From Eubacterium sp. (GTDB lineage: Bacteria > Bacillota > Clostridia > Oscillospirales > Acutalibacteraceae): a stretch of 64,000 nucleotides of DNA. The stretch spans positions 1 to 64,000 of the forward strand of contig JAFSZK010000053.1 of NCBI GenBank assembly GCA_017458975.1, written 5' to 3'. Positions 8,164 to 16,881 of this stretch are shown in pieces; the first letter of the stretch is position 1; each line of letters begins with the position of its first letter. A program made the translations under genes and the position numbers. A model generated the notes under the pieces. That model saw nothing but the letters and a program-made list of their open reading frames with translations. It was not told where the DNA came from and ran no database searches.

Positions 8164-10515
8164 TCAGAATAATGAGCTTACTAAATATACCGCGCCCGCT
8201 ATGAGCCAGGCAACGCCGCATTGCATAATTACAACGCCCGTCGCCCACTTTGCGCCGAGCTCACGCTTTACGGCGGCTATTGTTGCAACGCAGGGGGTAT
8301 AAAGAAGACAGAATACGAGAAGCGACGCCGCCGAGCGTACCGAAAGAACGCCGGTAAGAGCGGAAGTTCCGTTAAAGAGAACGGAAAGGGTTGAAACGAC
8401 GCTCTCCTTTGCCATAAAGCCCGTTATGAGCGAGGTTGTAATTCTCCAGTCGCCGAAGCCTATCGGCGCAAAAATCGGAGCAATCCGTCCTGCAATTACG
8501 GCAAGCATACTGTCCCTTGAGTTGTTAACCATTTCAAGATGGAAGTTGAAGGTTGTTAAAAACCATATTACAATTGACGCAATGAATATTACGGTAAACG
8601 CGCGGGTAAGAAAGTCCTTTGACTTATCCCAGAGCAATCGAAGTATATTTTTTGCGCTCGGCATACGGTAATTAGGAAGCTCCATTACAAACGGTACCGC
8701 CTCGCCTTTGAAGGAGGTGTTCTTTGAAATAAGAGCTATGAGTATACCGACAAGTATTCCGAGTAAATAAAGACCAACCATTACAAGCGCGGCGTGCCCG
8801 GGGAAGAACAGCGCCGAGAACATTGCGTAAATCGGGAGCTTTGCCGAGCAGCTCATAAAGGGAATAAGCATAATTGTCATTTTTCTGTCTCTCTCGGAAG
8901 GAAGAGTACGGCAGGACATTACGCCGGGAACGCTGCAACCGAAGCCGATAAGCATCGGCACGATGCTCCTTCCCGAAAGCCCGAGACGGCGCAGTATTTT
9001 ATCCATTACAAACGCGACGCGCGCCATATAGCCCGTATCCTCAAGAAGGGAGAGGAAGAAGAACAGCGTTACGATTATCGGAAGAAATACAACAACGCTT
9101 CCGACGCCCGTTATAATTCCTTTTGTTATAAGCGAGGCAACGACCTCGTTAGTGTTCCAGGCGGCGAGTCCCGCTTCAATCGCGCCGTTAAATAAGTCAA
9201 TTCCTTTTTCAAGTATTTCCTGAAGATATTTACCGATAACCCCGAAGGTCAGCCAGAAAATCAAAGCCATAATAATTGCAAAGGACGGAAGCGCAGTAAA
9301 CTTTCCGGTAAGGATTTTATCAATTTTACGGCTTCTTTCGCGCTCCTTGCTTTCGCCGGGCTTGACAACGCAGGCGTTTACAAGCTTTGTAATAAACGAA
9401 AAGCGCATATCCGCAATCGCAGCGCTTCTGTCAAGTCCGCGCTCCTGCTCCATCTGAACGATAATGTGCTCAACAAATTCCGCTTCGTTTTCGTCAAGAC
9501 GCAGCGCCTGTTTGATTCTTTCGTCGCCCTCAACAAGCTTTGTTGCGGCAAATCTTACGGGGATTTCGGCAGCCCTTGCGTGGTCCTCAATAAGGTGCAT
9601 AATACCGTGGAGACATCTGTGAACCGCACCGCCGTAGGCTTCCTCGTCGCAAAAGTCGTTTCTTCTCGGCTTTTCCTGATATTTGGCAATATGTACGGCG
9701 TGGCTTACAAGCTCGTCAACGCCCTCGTTTTTTGAAGCCGAAATCGGAACCACGGGTATGCCCAGGATATCCTCCATTTCGTTAATAAGAATTGATCCGC
9801 CGTTTCCCCGAACCTCGTCCATCATATTAAGCGCAAGCACCGTCGGAGTTTCAAGCTCCATCAGCTGCATTGTAAGATAAAGATTTCTTTCTATATTCGT
9901 AGCGTCAACAATATTAATTATACCTGTCGGCTTTTCGCCGATTATATACTGTCTTGAAACAATTTCCTCGCTTGTGTAGGGAGAAAGGGAGTATATACCC
10001 GGAAGGTCGACCACCTCGGTATTCTCATATCCCTTAATCTGTCCGCTCTTTCTGTCAACCGTAACGCCGGGGAAATTGCCGACGTGCTGGTTTGAGCCCG
10101 TGAGCTGATTAAAAAGAGTAGTCTTTCCGCAATTCTGATTTCCCGCAAGCGCAAAGGAGAGAATTTTATCCTCGGGGAGAGGGTTTTCCTCTTTCTTGAT
10201 ATGGTATTTACCGCCCTCGCCGAGGCCCGGATGCTCTTTGCGTGTGCGGTTGATTTGCTCTGTGTCCGTCTTTTTGGGCTCGGTTTTGCTTACCGTTATC
10301 TTTTCCGCGTCCGACAGGCGCAGGGTGAGCTCGTAGCCGTGAATGCGAAACTCGGCAGGGTCGCCCATGGGTGCAAATTTAACAAGCGTTATCTCCGCTC
10401 CGGGAATAACGCCCATATCGAGGAAGTGCTGTCTTAAAGCGCCCTCGCCTTCGACAATTTCAATTATACCTGTCTGTCCGATTTCAAGCTCGTTTAATTT
10501 CATCTTTTTTACCAC
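8164..10515 (-). CDS. feoB: FeoA-FeoB fused ferrous iron transporter
   Basis: A 783-residue Fe(II) importer with the FeoA domain fused to the N-terminus of FeoB. Residues about 5-77 are the SH3-like FeoA domain. The G protein domain follows at about 120-290, with G1 GNQNCGKTT, G3 DLPG and G4 NMMD, then a helical GDI-type linker. The C-terminal membrane part has the gate repeats with GCSVPGVMSCR and the Cys-containing VFCLLYTPCVATIAA segment. The start is either GTG at 10515 or the ATG four codons later; neither has a strong ribosome site. The upstream membrane-protein gene ends only 29 bases away, so transcription may run on from there or start in that gene. No Fur box was convincing. Confidence 0.96.
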   Translation of the reverse strand: MVKKMKLNELEIGQTGIIEIVEGEGALRQHFLDMGVIPGAEITLVKFAPMGDPAEFRIHGYELTLRLSDAEKITVSKTEPKKTDTEQINRTRKEHPGLGEGGKYHIKKEENPLPEDKILSFALAGNQNCGKTTLFNQLTGSNQHVGNFPGVTVDRKSGQIKGYENTEVVDLPGIYSLSPYTSEEIVSRQYIIGEKPTGIINIVDATNIERNLYLTMQLMELETPTVLALNMMDEVRGNGGSILINEMEDILGIPVVPISASKNEGVDELVSHAVHIAKYQEKPRRNDFCDEEAYGGAVHRCLHGIMHLIEDHARAAEIPVRFAATKLVEGDERIKQALRLDENEAEFVEHIIVQMEQERGLDRSAAIADMRFSFITKLVNACVVKPGESKERERSRKIDKILTGKFTALPSFAIIMALIFWLTFGVIGKYLQEILEKGIDLFNGAIEAGLAAWNTNEVVASLITKGIITGVGSVVVFLPIIVTLFFFLSLLEDTGYMARVAFVMDKILRRLGLSGRSIVPMLIGFGCSVPGVMSCRTLPSERDRKMTIMLIPFMSCSAKLPIYAMFSALFFPGHAALVMVGLYLLGILVGILIALISKNTSFKGEAVPFVMELPNYRMPSAKNILRLLWDKSKDFLTRAFTVIFIASIVIWFLTTFNFHLEMVNNSRDSMLAVIAGRIAPIFAPIGFGDWRITTSLITGFMAKESVVSTLSVLFNGTSALTGVLSVRSAASLLVFCLLYTPCVATIAAVKRELGAKWATGVVIMQCGVAWLIAGAVYLVSSLF

Positions 10516-10544
10516 ATCAATATATATTAAGGCTTTTGTGTTGC

Positions 10545-12281
10545 TTATGTATAAAATTTATAAATTTTAACCGTGTCAATCTTTTTTACAATCCTGTATT
10601 TTACGTTTTTTTCGCCCGCGTAGTGCTTTTCAAGATACTGTCTTATACGCTCGGCGGGTTCTGCCTTTCCTTTGATTTCCCTATGGACAAAATAAACGTC
10701 ATCTTTTAAGAGAGAAGAATACAGATTTTCGGAGCCGATAATTTTTTTACAGCATTGTTTATAATATGGATTTGAGAAATACGAACAACTGATGAGCAAA
10801 AAGTCTTGTTCGGATTCAATACGCTTATTTGTAAAAATGCTTTTTTCCTTAAAATTATTTTCAAACAAGTCGATTGTAAGGTCAAGCTCGTACTTGTTTT
10901 CGGGGTGTTCCGAGATATATTCGGACAACTTATAACGCGTGTCAGCCATGTCTTTAATATCCAGAACCGCAAGCTGCGAATACGTCAACAACATACACGC
11001 CGTTGCCGTGATTAACGAAAGCGAAACAACTATTCTTTTTTTGTTTGTTATGACGTTCTTAAATCGCGCTCGCACATCCTTGTAATCAAGAGAGTAAAGA
11101 AGAAAGAATATCGGCGAGGTCCATATAACATACTCCGCTCTGAACGGGAAGCGCCGATAGTACCAGAGATATACGTAAAACGCCGCTGCCAAACCGGCAA
11201 AAGTAAGGGGTAAAATCACTTTTTGCTTTTTGTTCAAAACGATATATATTATAAAAATCACAGCAGCTTCAATTACTATAACGCTTTTGTCGCTAAGTGT
11301 TGTGAAATTCTGCAAATCCGCCGAAATGCTTTTTTTCATAATCTGCGCAGCGTTTGAATGAGCGGAATAGTATTTGTCTGCGTTCAAGCGCATTTGTTTA
11401 AGGGTGTCGAGTGAAAACGCACCTTCGTCGTCGATAAAGCCGTCAGCAAGCATATCCAAATCGTTTTTATCAACGCCCAGTGCCCGATAGTCTTTTTCGA
11501 GCTCTTCAAAACGGGGAATGTCATAGTCCCATACCAAAGAACGCGCAGTATTATATTCTTTGTAGTATTTAAGCTCGGGATTTACCGCATAAACCGTATT
11601 TGACGCAACATAGAAAGAACAACATAAAACAAGCGTTGTAAAAAGGGCAACGGCACGCTTTGGCTCAAAAAGTCTTTTAAAAAAATCAGCTGCTTTAAAG
11701 CTTTTTGAGGAATCGTAAAGTGAAGTAATAAATACGAACGCACCGGCAAAGACGGCGCTCGGAATAAAAGAGTTGAAGCGGTACAGACTGCCGAGCAAAA
11801 CAAAAAGCATACCGAAACAAACGCCGAAGGGATGCCGCCCTTTGATGAAGTGGATTATACACAGAAAGCCCGCGCTTGAAAGAAGAGCCGGCACCATTGT
11901 AAACGAAACGGAGGTGTAGTGCTCCGCGGCAAAAAGGCACACAACCAAAAATGAAATTGAAAGCGCCGTGTCAATCTTGAACTTGTCAAGAAAAACTCGC
12001 GTAACAGCGGTAAACGCCATTATTGAAAGCACAAGATGACAAACAACGTGAGCATTAATCGGATAAATAAGCTTGCCTATTGAAACAAGTGCTTTCATTA
12101 AGAAGTAATTTAAAAAAACCAGCCCGGGGCTGCCTCCCGATACAAACTTTGCTACAATATAATCATCGTCGTTTGAGGAGTAGTATATGCCGAAAACGCT
12201 TATTATGATAGCGGCAAGGACAAGGTTAAAGGATATTGCAATTATCGTTTTTTTAAAGCCTTCGCTTTTAAAAGCCTTCAT
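10545..12281 (-). CDS. polytopic membrane protein with GT-C-like N-terminus
   Basis: A 578-residue protein of unknown function with roughly ten to eleven membrane helices up to about residue 430, then a soluble lysine-rich tail of about 150 residues. After the first helix comes the loop SSNDDDYIVAKF, an acidic motif in the first extracytoplasmic loop, as seen in GT-C fold lipid-linked glycosyltransferases and their uncharacterised relatives; a glycosyltransferase role is inference. AGGAG lies before the ATG. It has no obvious partner apart from feoB downstream. Confidence 0.6.
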   Translation of the reverse strand: MKAFKSEGFKKTIIAISFNLVLAAIIISVFGIYYSSNDDDYIVAKFVSGGSPGLVFLNYFLMKALVSIGKLIYPINAHVVCHLVLSIMAFTAVTRVFLDKFKIDTALSISFLVVCLFAAEHYTSVSFTMVPALLSSAGFLCIIHFIKGRHPFGVCFGMLFVLLGSLYRFNSFIPSAVFAGAFVFITSLYDSSKSFKAADFFKRLFEPKRAVALFTTLVLCCSFYVASNTVYAVNPELKYYKEYNTARSLVWDYDIPRFEELEKDYRALGVDKNDLDMLADGFIDDEGAFSLDTLKQMRLNADKYYSAHSNAAQIMKKSISADLQNFTTLSDKSVIVIEAAVIFIIYIVLNKKQKVILPLTFAGLAAAFYVYLWYYRRFPFRAEYVIWTSPIFFLLYSLDYKDVRARFKNVITNKKRIVVSLSLITATACMLLTYSQLAVLDIKDMADTRYKLSEYISEHPENKYELDLTIDLFENNFKEKSIFTNKRIESEQDFLLISCSYFSNPYYKQCCKKIIGSENLYSSLLKDDVYFVHREIKGKAEPAERIRQYLEKHYAGEKNVKYRIVKKIDTVKIYKFYT

Positions 12282-12355
12282 AATTAACTCCTGACAAAAT
12301 AATTAAAGTAATTATAACATATATTTTATATTCTTTCAACGGATTAAATATATTC

Positions 12356-12384
12356 TTGACAAAACGGGAATAATTCTGTATTGT
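12356..12384 (+). promoter_or_regulatory. sigma-A-type promoter of the cysK-like gene
   Basis: TTGACA at 12356-12361, a 17-base spacer, then TATTGT at 12379-12384. It lies 32 bases before the start codon. No T-box or S-box fold was seen in this short leader. Confidence 0.6.
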
Positions 12385-12416
12385 AGTATTACTTTGCTAA
12401 TAAAAGAGGAAACACT

Positions 12417-13343
12417 ATGGTTTATAATACAATTCTTGACGCAATCGGTCATACGCCGATGATAAGACTTAACAAGCTTGTTCCCGAGGACGCGGCGCAG
12501 GTTTTAGTTAAGTACGAGGGCGTAAACATAGGCGGCTCAATTAAAACAAGAACCGCGTATAATATGCTCAAAACCGCAAGGGAAAATGGAAGAATTAACG
12601 AAAACTCAATTATCGTTGAGCCCACAAGCGGAAACCAGGGAATCGGCATTGCGCTTGTCGGCGCGGTAATGGGATATAAGGTCAGAATAATTATGCCCGA
12701 CTCGGTAAGCGAGGAAAGAAGAAAAATTATCAAAAACTACGGGGCTGAGGTTATTTTAATTCACGACGGCGGCGATATCGGAAAATGTATTGCCGAGTGT
12801 ATCGAGCTTGCCGAAAAGATGAAAAAAGAAGACGAAAACGTTTTTGTTCCGTCCCAGTTTGATAATCCCGATAACCCCAAGGCGCATATCTATTATACCG
12901 CAACCGAAATTCTTGAGCAGGTAAATTGCGATATAGACGGCTTTTGCAGCGGAGTGGGCACGGGCGGTACGATTAGCGGAATCGGAATGGTGCTTAAAAG
13001 ACAGAACCCTGCAATAAAAATCTGGGCTGTCGAGCCCGAGGACGCGGCAATCCTCAGCGGCGGCGCCGTGGGAACACATCTTCAGATGGGTATCGGAGAC
13101 GGACTGATTCCCGAAAATCTCAATACAAAAATCTATGATAATATCTGTGTTATTTCTGACAGGGAAGCTATTGAAACCGCAAGACGGCTTGCAAGCGAGG
13201 AGGGAATAATGTGCGGAATTTCAAGCGGCTCAAACGTTGCCGCGGCAATTAAGCTTGCCAAAAGGCTCGGAAAGGGTAAGACCGTCGTAACCGTTCTTCC
13301 CGACACGGGAGAAAGATATTTTTCAACGGTTTTATTTGAATAA
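12417..13343 (+). CDS. cysK: cysteine synthase family PLP enzyme
   Basis: A 308-residue fold-type II PLP enzyme, most likely O-acetylserine sulfhydrylase making cysteine from O-acetylserine and sulfide. The PLP lysine lies in NIGGSIKTR (near residue 43), the PLP phosphate loop is GVGTGGT (near 183) and the substrate loop is EPTSGNQG (near 70). Classical enzymes read SGNTG, so the Gln is a visible departure that may alter substrate choice; cystathionine-synthase-like or phosphoserine-using activity cannot be excluded. It is monocistronic, with a good promoter upstream and a perfect terminator downstream. Confidence 0.88.
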   Translation: MVYNTILDAIGHTPMIRLNKLVPEDAAQVLVKYEGVNIGGSIKTRTAYNMLKTARENGRINENSIIVEPTSGNQGIGIALVGAVMGYKVRIIMPDSVSEERRKIIKNYGAEVILIHDGGDIGKCIAECIELAEKMKKEDENVFVPSQFDNPDNPKAHIYYTATEILEQVNCDIDGFCSGVGTGGTISGIGMVLKRQNPAIKIWAVEPEDAAILSGGAVGTHLQMGIGDGLIPENLNTKIYDNICVISDREAIETARRLASEEGIMCGISSGSNVAAAIKLAKRLGKGKTVVTVLPDTGERYFSTVLFE

Positions 13344-13374
13344 TATTGTAGAATTATAATTATTTTGCTATAAT

Positions 13375-13407
13375 AAAACGGTACTGACAAATAGTCGGTA
13401 CCGTTTT
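13375..13407. terminator. bidirectional terminator between cysK and rubredoxin
   Basis: A perfect 10-bp stem AAAACGGTAC/GTACCGTTTT with a 13-base loop lies between two convergent genes. Confidence 0.88.
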
Positions 13408-13417
13408 AAGAATTATT

Positions 13418-13576
13418 TTAAGCTTTTGAGAAATTGCTTTTATCCACTCCGCAAAGGGGACAGCACCAATCGTCGGGGATTTCCTCAAACGGTGTGCCGG
13501 GAGCAATTCCGCTGTCGGGGTCGCCTACTGCGGGGTCATAAACATAACCGCAGATATCGCATACGTATTTATCCAT
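13418..13576 (-). CDS. rubredoxin
   Basis: A 52-residue electron carrier read from the minus strand. Its two knuckles are [12 protein letters not shown] (Cys 6 and 9) and CCPLCGV (Cys 39 and 42), which bind one Fe(Cys)4 centre, with PFEEIPDDW between them. This is the usual size of the family. GGAGGTGAAATA sets the ATG at 13576. It follows the Mbeg1-like gene by 18 bases and is probably cotranscribed. Rubredoxins pass electrons to oxygen- and peroxide-reducing enzymes in anaerobes; no such partner lies beside it. Confidence 0.97.
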   Translation of the reverse strand: MDKYVCDICGYVYDPAVGDPDSGIAPGTPFEEIPDDWCCPLCGVDKSNFSKA

Positions 13577-13594
13577 TATTTCACCTCCGATATA

Positions 13595-14752
13595 TTAATC
13601 TTCATTTGCTTCTTCAAGTCTTTCGCCAACGGGCTTGTAATCGCCTTTAGCGACTGTCTTTGTTGCCTTTGCAACGGATTTTGCGGCGTCGCCCATAATT
13701 TTTCTTAAGGTTTTCTTCGTATCGGCGTCGATTGATTTCCAAGCCGCAACAAGACCTTTGAGCGATTCGCGGGGATTGCTTTTAACGTCAAGTAGCCCCT
13801 TTTGACCTATTCCTTCAAATACCGTGCCTACTGCGTCGCCGAGGATTTTGCTGTCCTCGTCACTGATGTTTGATACTATATCCTGGAAAACAAGGTCGGA
13901 TACCTTGCTCTGAGTTCCGAGCTCGTCGCATTCAATAAGATGTTCATCCCTGAACTGCCAGGAAAGCAAATCGTGCTGTAAAGCGCCGGTTTTACGGTTA
14001 CTCTTAATAATTCTGTACTTATCGTCGTGTGAAAGCATCATACCGATAAAAGAACCTTCGGGAATGAGGTGAACGTATTTGGGAAGGATTTCCTTAAACG
14101 CGTCGCTTTCAAGATAATCGTAATTAGCAAAGCCGGGACCGTCGTTATTATAAACGCGCTTAATACGGTCTCTTACCTCTTTATCGGAATATATAGCGGC
14201 GTAGTTTGCAACGTAACCGCCCTTTGAGTGGCCGCATACGATGATGTCGCCGTCAAACTTATCGCAAACCTCTTTAAGATAGTCGGTTGCAAGCTTATGG
14301 GACGGAATACCGTCCTCGGCGAGCATATCAACGTCTTCCTTCCAGCCCGTAAGCGTGTCGTCGGTACCTCTGAAAATAACAACTATATCTCCGTTTGGAA
14401 GAAGGAACGTGCCCGCGTCAAACTGAACCGCGGGAGAGGTCTGGAAAAACTCTCTGCAGCCGACAACCTTCATCTCTTTAAAACGGCGCTTTTTTGCCAT
14501 TGTCATAAGAAGGACGCTGATTTCCTTAACAAGAACAAGACCGACGGGCTTGTGCTCGTTGCCCCTTAACGCAAAAAGCTTGTTACACGCCTCGTCAAAG
14601 GGTACGGGCTCGTCGTCAAGGCTTGAGCTTACAACCAAATCAAGGGGCATATAAAAGCTGCAGCACATTGCAACATTATCCGAATCCGTAAACGGTTTGT
14701 TTTTAAACGAAATACTGCCGTACTGCTCTACATAGGTTTGTACGTTTGCCAT
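13595..14752 (-). CDS. Mbeg1-like (DUF2974) lipase/hydrolase
   Basis: A 385-residue protein of the DUF2974/Mbeg1-like alpha/beta hydrolase family. It shows the FRGTDDTLTGWKEDV oxyanion-strand region and the nucleophile elbow CGHSKGGYVA, in which Lys replaces the usual Leu or Gly beside the serine, as is common in this family. It continues to a C-terminal Lys/Ala-rich tail. The start is the ATG at 14752 with GGAGGG eight bases upstream. The longer upstream frame is rejected because it would run through the divergent radC promoter region. A lipase or phospholipase role is inferred from the fold only. Confidence 0.85.
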   Translation of the reverse strand: MANVQTYVEQYGSISFKNKPFTDSDNVAMCCSFYMPLDLVVSSSLDDEPVPFDEACNKLFALRGNEHKPVGLVLVKEISVLLMTMAKKRRFKEMKVVGCREFFQTSPAVQFDAGTFLLPNGDIVVIFRGTDDTLTGWKEDVDMLAEDGIPSHKLATDYLKEVCDKFDGDIIVCGHSKGGYVANYAAIYSDKEVRDRIKRVYNNDGPGFANYDYLESDAFKEILPKYVHLIPEGSFIGMMLSHDDKYRIIKSNRKTGALQHDLLSWQFRDEHLIECDELGTQSKVSDLVFQDIVSNISDEDSKILGDAVGTVFEGIGQKGLLDVKSNPRESLKGLVAAWKSIDADTKKTLRKIMGDAAKSVAKATKTVAKGDYKPVGERLEEANED

Positions 14753-14870
14753 ACTTATCCCTCCGTAATTAATTATTATATACAAATGTCCAATTACATT
14801 ATATATTGAAATACATATAATTGTCAACTGCTTAATTGTGTAATAATCCACTGAAGAACAGGGTGATATT

Positions 14871-15572
14871 ATGAGTGATTTATCAAGAAACAATCATAGA
14901 CAACGAACAAGAGATACTTATCTTGACGCCGGAGCTGACGCATTTCAGGACCATAATCTTCTTGAAATGCTTTTGTTCTATGCTATTCCCCGAAAGGACG
15001 TCAAACCGATTGCCTATTCCCTTATTAACAGCTTCGGCTCGCTTGAAAACGTATTTAAAGCCGATATAGAGGATTTAAAGGACGTTGAGGGTGTCGGCGA
15101 AAATACGCCAATCCTTATTAAGCTTGTGAGCGATTTGAATAAACGCTGTTTTGAAAACCGGAATAAGAATACGGCAAGGTTTGTTGATTTTAACGAGTAT
15201 AAATCTTTTATCGGAAATTTGTTCGTTAACGCAAATAACGAAAAGTTTTTGGTTATAACCCTTACAAGCTCAAGAAAGCTGATTAACCGTTATTTTATAT
15301 CCGAAGGAACGCCGAATCACGCGGAGATTGACCCTAAGAGGATTGTAAAATATGTACTTAGCGATAACGCGGTTAACGTTATTGTGGCTCATAACCACCC
15401 GCAAAGCGCATATACTCCGTCAAACGCGGATTTAAGGTTTACAAAAAAGCTCTACACGCTGCTTAATACTATGGGAATACGCCTTGTTGACCATGTTATA
15501 GTCGGCGAAAACGGAATTATATCCCTTGCTAACGACACAAGGTATCTTGCCTGTTTTAATCTGAATTTTTAA
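14871..15572 (+). CDS. radC: RadC family JAB-domain protein
   Basis: A 233-residue protein of the RadC/UPF0758 family. The N-terminal helix-hairpin-helix part (about 20-95) includes VEGVGEN. The C-terminal JAB/MPN metal-binding domain carries the JAMM motif in AHNHPQSAYTPSNADL, with the upstream acid in SEGTPNHAEI. RadC was once linked to DNA repair, but its enzymatic role is unsettled; the metal motif is complete here. GGTGAT lies before the ATG. It is divergent from the Mbeg1-like gene and convergent with the AlkD-like gene. Confidence 0.92.
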   Translation: MSDLSRNNHRQRTRDTYLDAGADAFQDHNLLEMLLFYAIPRKDVKPIAYSLINSFGSLENVFKADIEDLKDVEGVGENTPILIKLVSDLNKRCFENRNKNTARFVDFNEYKSFIGNLFVNANNEKFLVITLTSSRKLINRYFISEGTPNHAEIDPKRIVKYVLSDNAVNVIVAHNHPQSAYTPSNADLRFTKKLYTLLNTMGIRLVDHVIVGENGIISLANDTRYLACFNLNF

Positions 15573-15573
15573 G

Positions 15574-16254
15574 CTATCTGATTTTCAGAGTTTTGAGATA
15601 CGCTTTGTGCTCGTCGGGTACCCGATAGCTTTCCGAGGCCTTTTGGATTGATTTATTGTGAACCCATTTGTCAAGTTGCTTTGCTTCAAAAATCGGAATA
15701 ATGCTGTCGTATTGTTTTGCAAGCGCAGTTGCAAGATACCACGCGAGCATCATATTTATATAATATTCGTCCGACTTGATTTTGCATACTCTTTCGGTAT
15801 ATTTAATATCGAATTTATCATCAAGAAAATATCTCATAAGACAAAGCACCCCGAAGCGTACTGTGTAGGTGTGCTTTGATTTTATCCATTTGTCAATATG
15901 GGGCAAAAGTCTTTCGGGCTCCTTTTTAAACGGCTTTGGAGAAAGCTGGTCGCAGGTTGCCCAATTATCAATATACGGCAAAAACGCTTCAACATAACCA
16001 AGGCACTCGTCAAAGTCCCTGATTTGTGAAAGCAAAAGAGAGTGTAGCTGGTTTTCATCAAAGTATTTATGCGCAAGGGAATTGAGAAATGATTTGTATT
16101 CGCCCGAGCGATAAAGCTCTTTTGCAAGAGCTCTGATATCGGGAGTCCGGACTCCGATAAACAATGAAGAATCAATCCCCGGAGTAAGCTTTGACTGAAA
16201 CGCGGCATACTCCTCGTCTTTTAACTTAAATAATCGCTTTTGTATATCCGTCAT
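15574..16254 (-). CDS. AlkD-like DNA alkylation repair protein
   Basis: A 226-residue all-helical HEAT-like protein of the AlkD DNA glycosylase family, which removes bulky alkylated purines without base flipping. Recognisable stretches are GVRTPDIRALAKEL near the N-terminus, DNWATCDQLS in the middle, where the family's catalytic-site aspartate and tryptophan lie, and YYINMMLAWYLATAL. GGAGGG precedes the ATG. It ends one base from the radC stop codon on the other strand, so both genes share a very tight convergent junction without a visible terminator. Confidence 0.88.
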   Translation of the reverse strand: MTDIQKRLFKLKDEEYAAFQSKLTPGIDSSLFIGVRTPDIRALAKELYRSGEYKSFLNSLAHKYFDENQLHSLLLSQIRDFDECLGYVEAFLPYIDNWATCDQLSPKPFKKEPERLLPHIDKWIKSKHTYTVRFGVLCLMRYFLDDKFDIKYTERVCKIKSDEYYINMMLAWYLATALAKQYDSIIPIFEAKQLDKWVHNKSIQKASESYRVPDEHKAYLKTLKIR

Positions 16255-16351
16255 AATATCCCTCCGCTCTCTTTTTCCATTTTACCAAAGAGTATAATTA
16301 ATTTCAATAATATAAAAAACGATATTATTTTCAAAAAATATAAATTTTCTC

Positions 16352-16380
16352 TTGATAATTCTTTTAAGATATGTTATATT
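16352..16380 (+). promoter_or_regulatory. promoter of tRNA-Gln
   Basis: TTGATA at 16352-16357, a 17-base spacer, then TATATT at 16375-16380, 18 bases before the tRNA 5' end. Confidence 0.65.
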
Positions 16381-16398
16381 ATCTCTTGCAAAAGACAT

Positions 16399-16472
16399 AG
16401 AGGTATAGTGTAACGGTAACACTCCGGACTCTGACTCCGTCATTTAAGGTTCGAATCCTTATACCTCTGCCA
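16399..16472 (+). tRNA. tRNA-Gln (anticodon CTG)
   Basis: A complete cloverleaf. The acceptor stem is AGAGGTA/TACCTCT, the D-arm GTGT...ACAC, and the anticodon loop CTCTGAC has CTG at 16431-16433. The T-arm is TAAGG TTCGAAT CCTTA, and CCA is encoded at the 3' end. The first anticodon-stem pair is a C-T mismatch, otherwise the stems are intact. Eleven bases of its 3' end recur at 16645-16655, which suggests its use as an integration site for the island that follows. Confidence 0.95.
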
Positions 16473-16480
16473 AAGAGGAA

Positions 16481-16507
16481 CAGGCATCCAAACGGATGCC
16501 TGTTTTT
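16481..16507 (+). terminator. tRNA-Gln terminator
   Basis: CAGGCATCC/GGATGCCTG with a four-base loop, followed by TTTTTCTTTT. Confidence 0.9.
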
Positions 16508-16514
16508 CTTTTCC

Positions 16515-16642
16515 AAAAGAAATTAAGGATTCGAAGAATCCTTATTACGGGTTTAAAATGGCTTTAAACCCGTAACAACGTTCTGTCAAGTCTTTAAGGT
16601 GGAGATTTGCAAAGCAAATACTACCGCGACTTGACAGGTTGT
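16515..16642. other. cluster of strong inverted repeats in a gene-free stretch
   Basis: Three hairpins stand in a row. AAGGATTC/GAATCCTT is at about 16524-16542. ACGGGTTTAAA/TTTAAACCCGT is at about 16547-16573. Last comes a long composite stem in which ACAAC and CTGTCAAGTC (16575-16579, 16583-16592) pair with GACTTGACAG and GTTGT (16628-16637, 16638-16642), with an inner ATTTGC/GCAAAT hairpin. No ORF is present. It could be a small structured RNA or integrase-binding arm sites. Confidence 0.45.
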
Positions 16643-16662
16643 TGTACCTCTGCCACCATAGA

Positions 16663-16695
16663 ACGACCACTTTGATACAAGTGGTCGTTTTTCTT
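16663..16695 (+). terminator. intrinsic terminator
   Basis: ACGACCACTT/AAGTGGTCGT with a six-base loop, followed by a T-run. No gene on the plus strand lies just before it except the structured non-coding stretch, which it could terminate. From here to 16846 I see no gene. Confidence 0.75.
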
Positions 16696-16846
16696 TGGTT
16701 TTGGCTCTATTATTAGGTTTCAAGCGTTTCCGCTTCGTAAACCGACTGTTAAAAAGTGTACTTTTGCGAGACTTATTCCCTTATTCTTGCTGTTTTTGAT
16801 CTTGAGAATTGCACACCGTGAAAACTCGGTACACTCCGTGAAAAAT

Positions 16847-16871
16847 AAAACGGAGAAACAATTCTCCGTTT
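16847..16871 (-). terminator. terminator of the restriction endonuclease gene
   Basis: AAAACGGAGAA/TTCTCCGTTT with a four-base loop. On the minus strand it is followed by a T-rich tail, ten bases after the nuclease stop codon. Confidence 0.85.
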
Positions 16872-16881
16872 AAACTATGTA

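Larger units (their letters stand above)
16462..16655 (+). repeat. tRNA 3'-end duplication (attachment-site-like)
   Basis: TACCTCTGCCA occurs in the tRNA 3' end (16462-16472) and again at 16645-16655. Such short copies of a tRNA end are left by integrases that insert in tRNA genes. No third copy is visible at the other island border near 22.8 kb, so the limits of the element remain open. Confidence 0.4.

Noticed and set aside
10516..10545. Fur box in front of feoB
   Set aside because: The 29-base gap has A+T-rich symmetry but no acceptable match to a Fur consensus.
12300..12416. Cysteine-related riboswitch or T-box before the cysK-like gene
   Set aside because: The leader after the promoter is only about 25 bases, too short for an S-box or T-box.
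13595..14893. Longer start of the Mbeg1-like protein at 14893
   Set aside because: It adds 47 unconserved residues, runs through the start of radC and lacks a ribosome site; ATG 14752 has GGAGGG.
16645..16656. Second tRNA gene ending in TACCTCTGCCA
   Set aside because: Only the 3' acceptor strand recurs; no D, anticodon or T arms precede it, so it is a duplicated end and not a tRNA.
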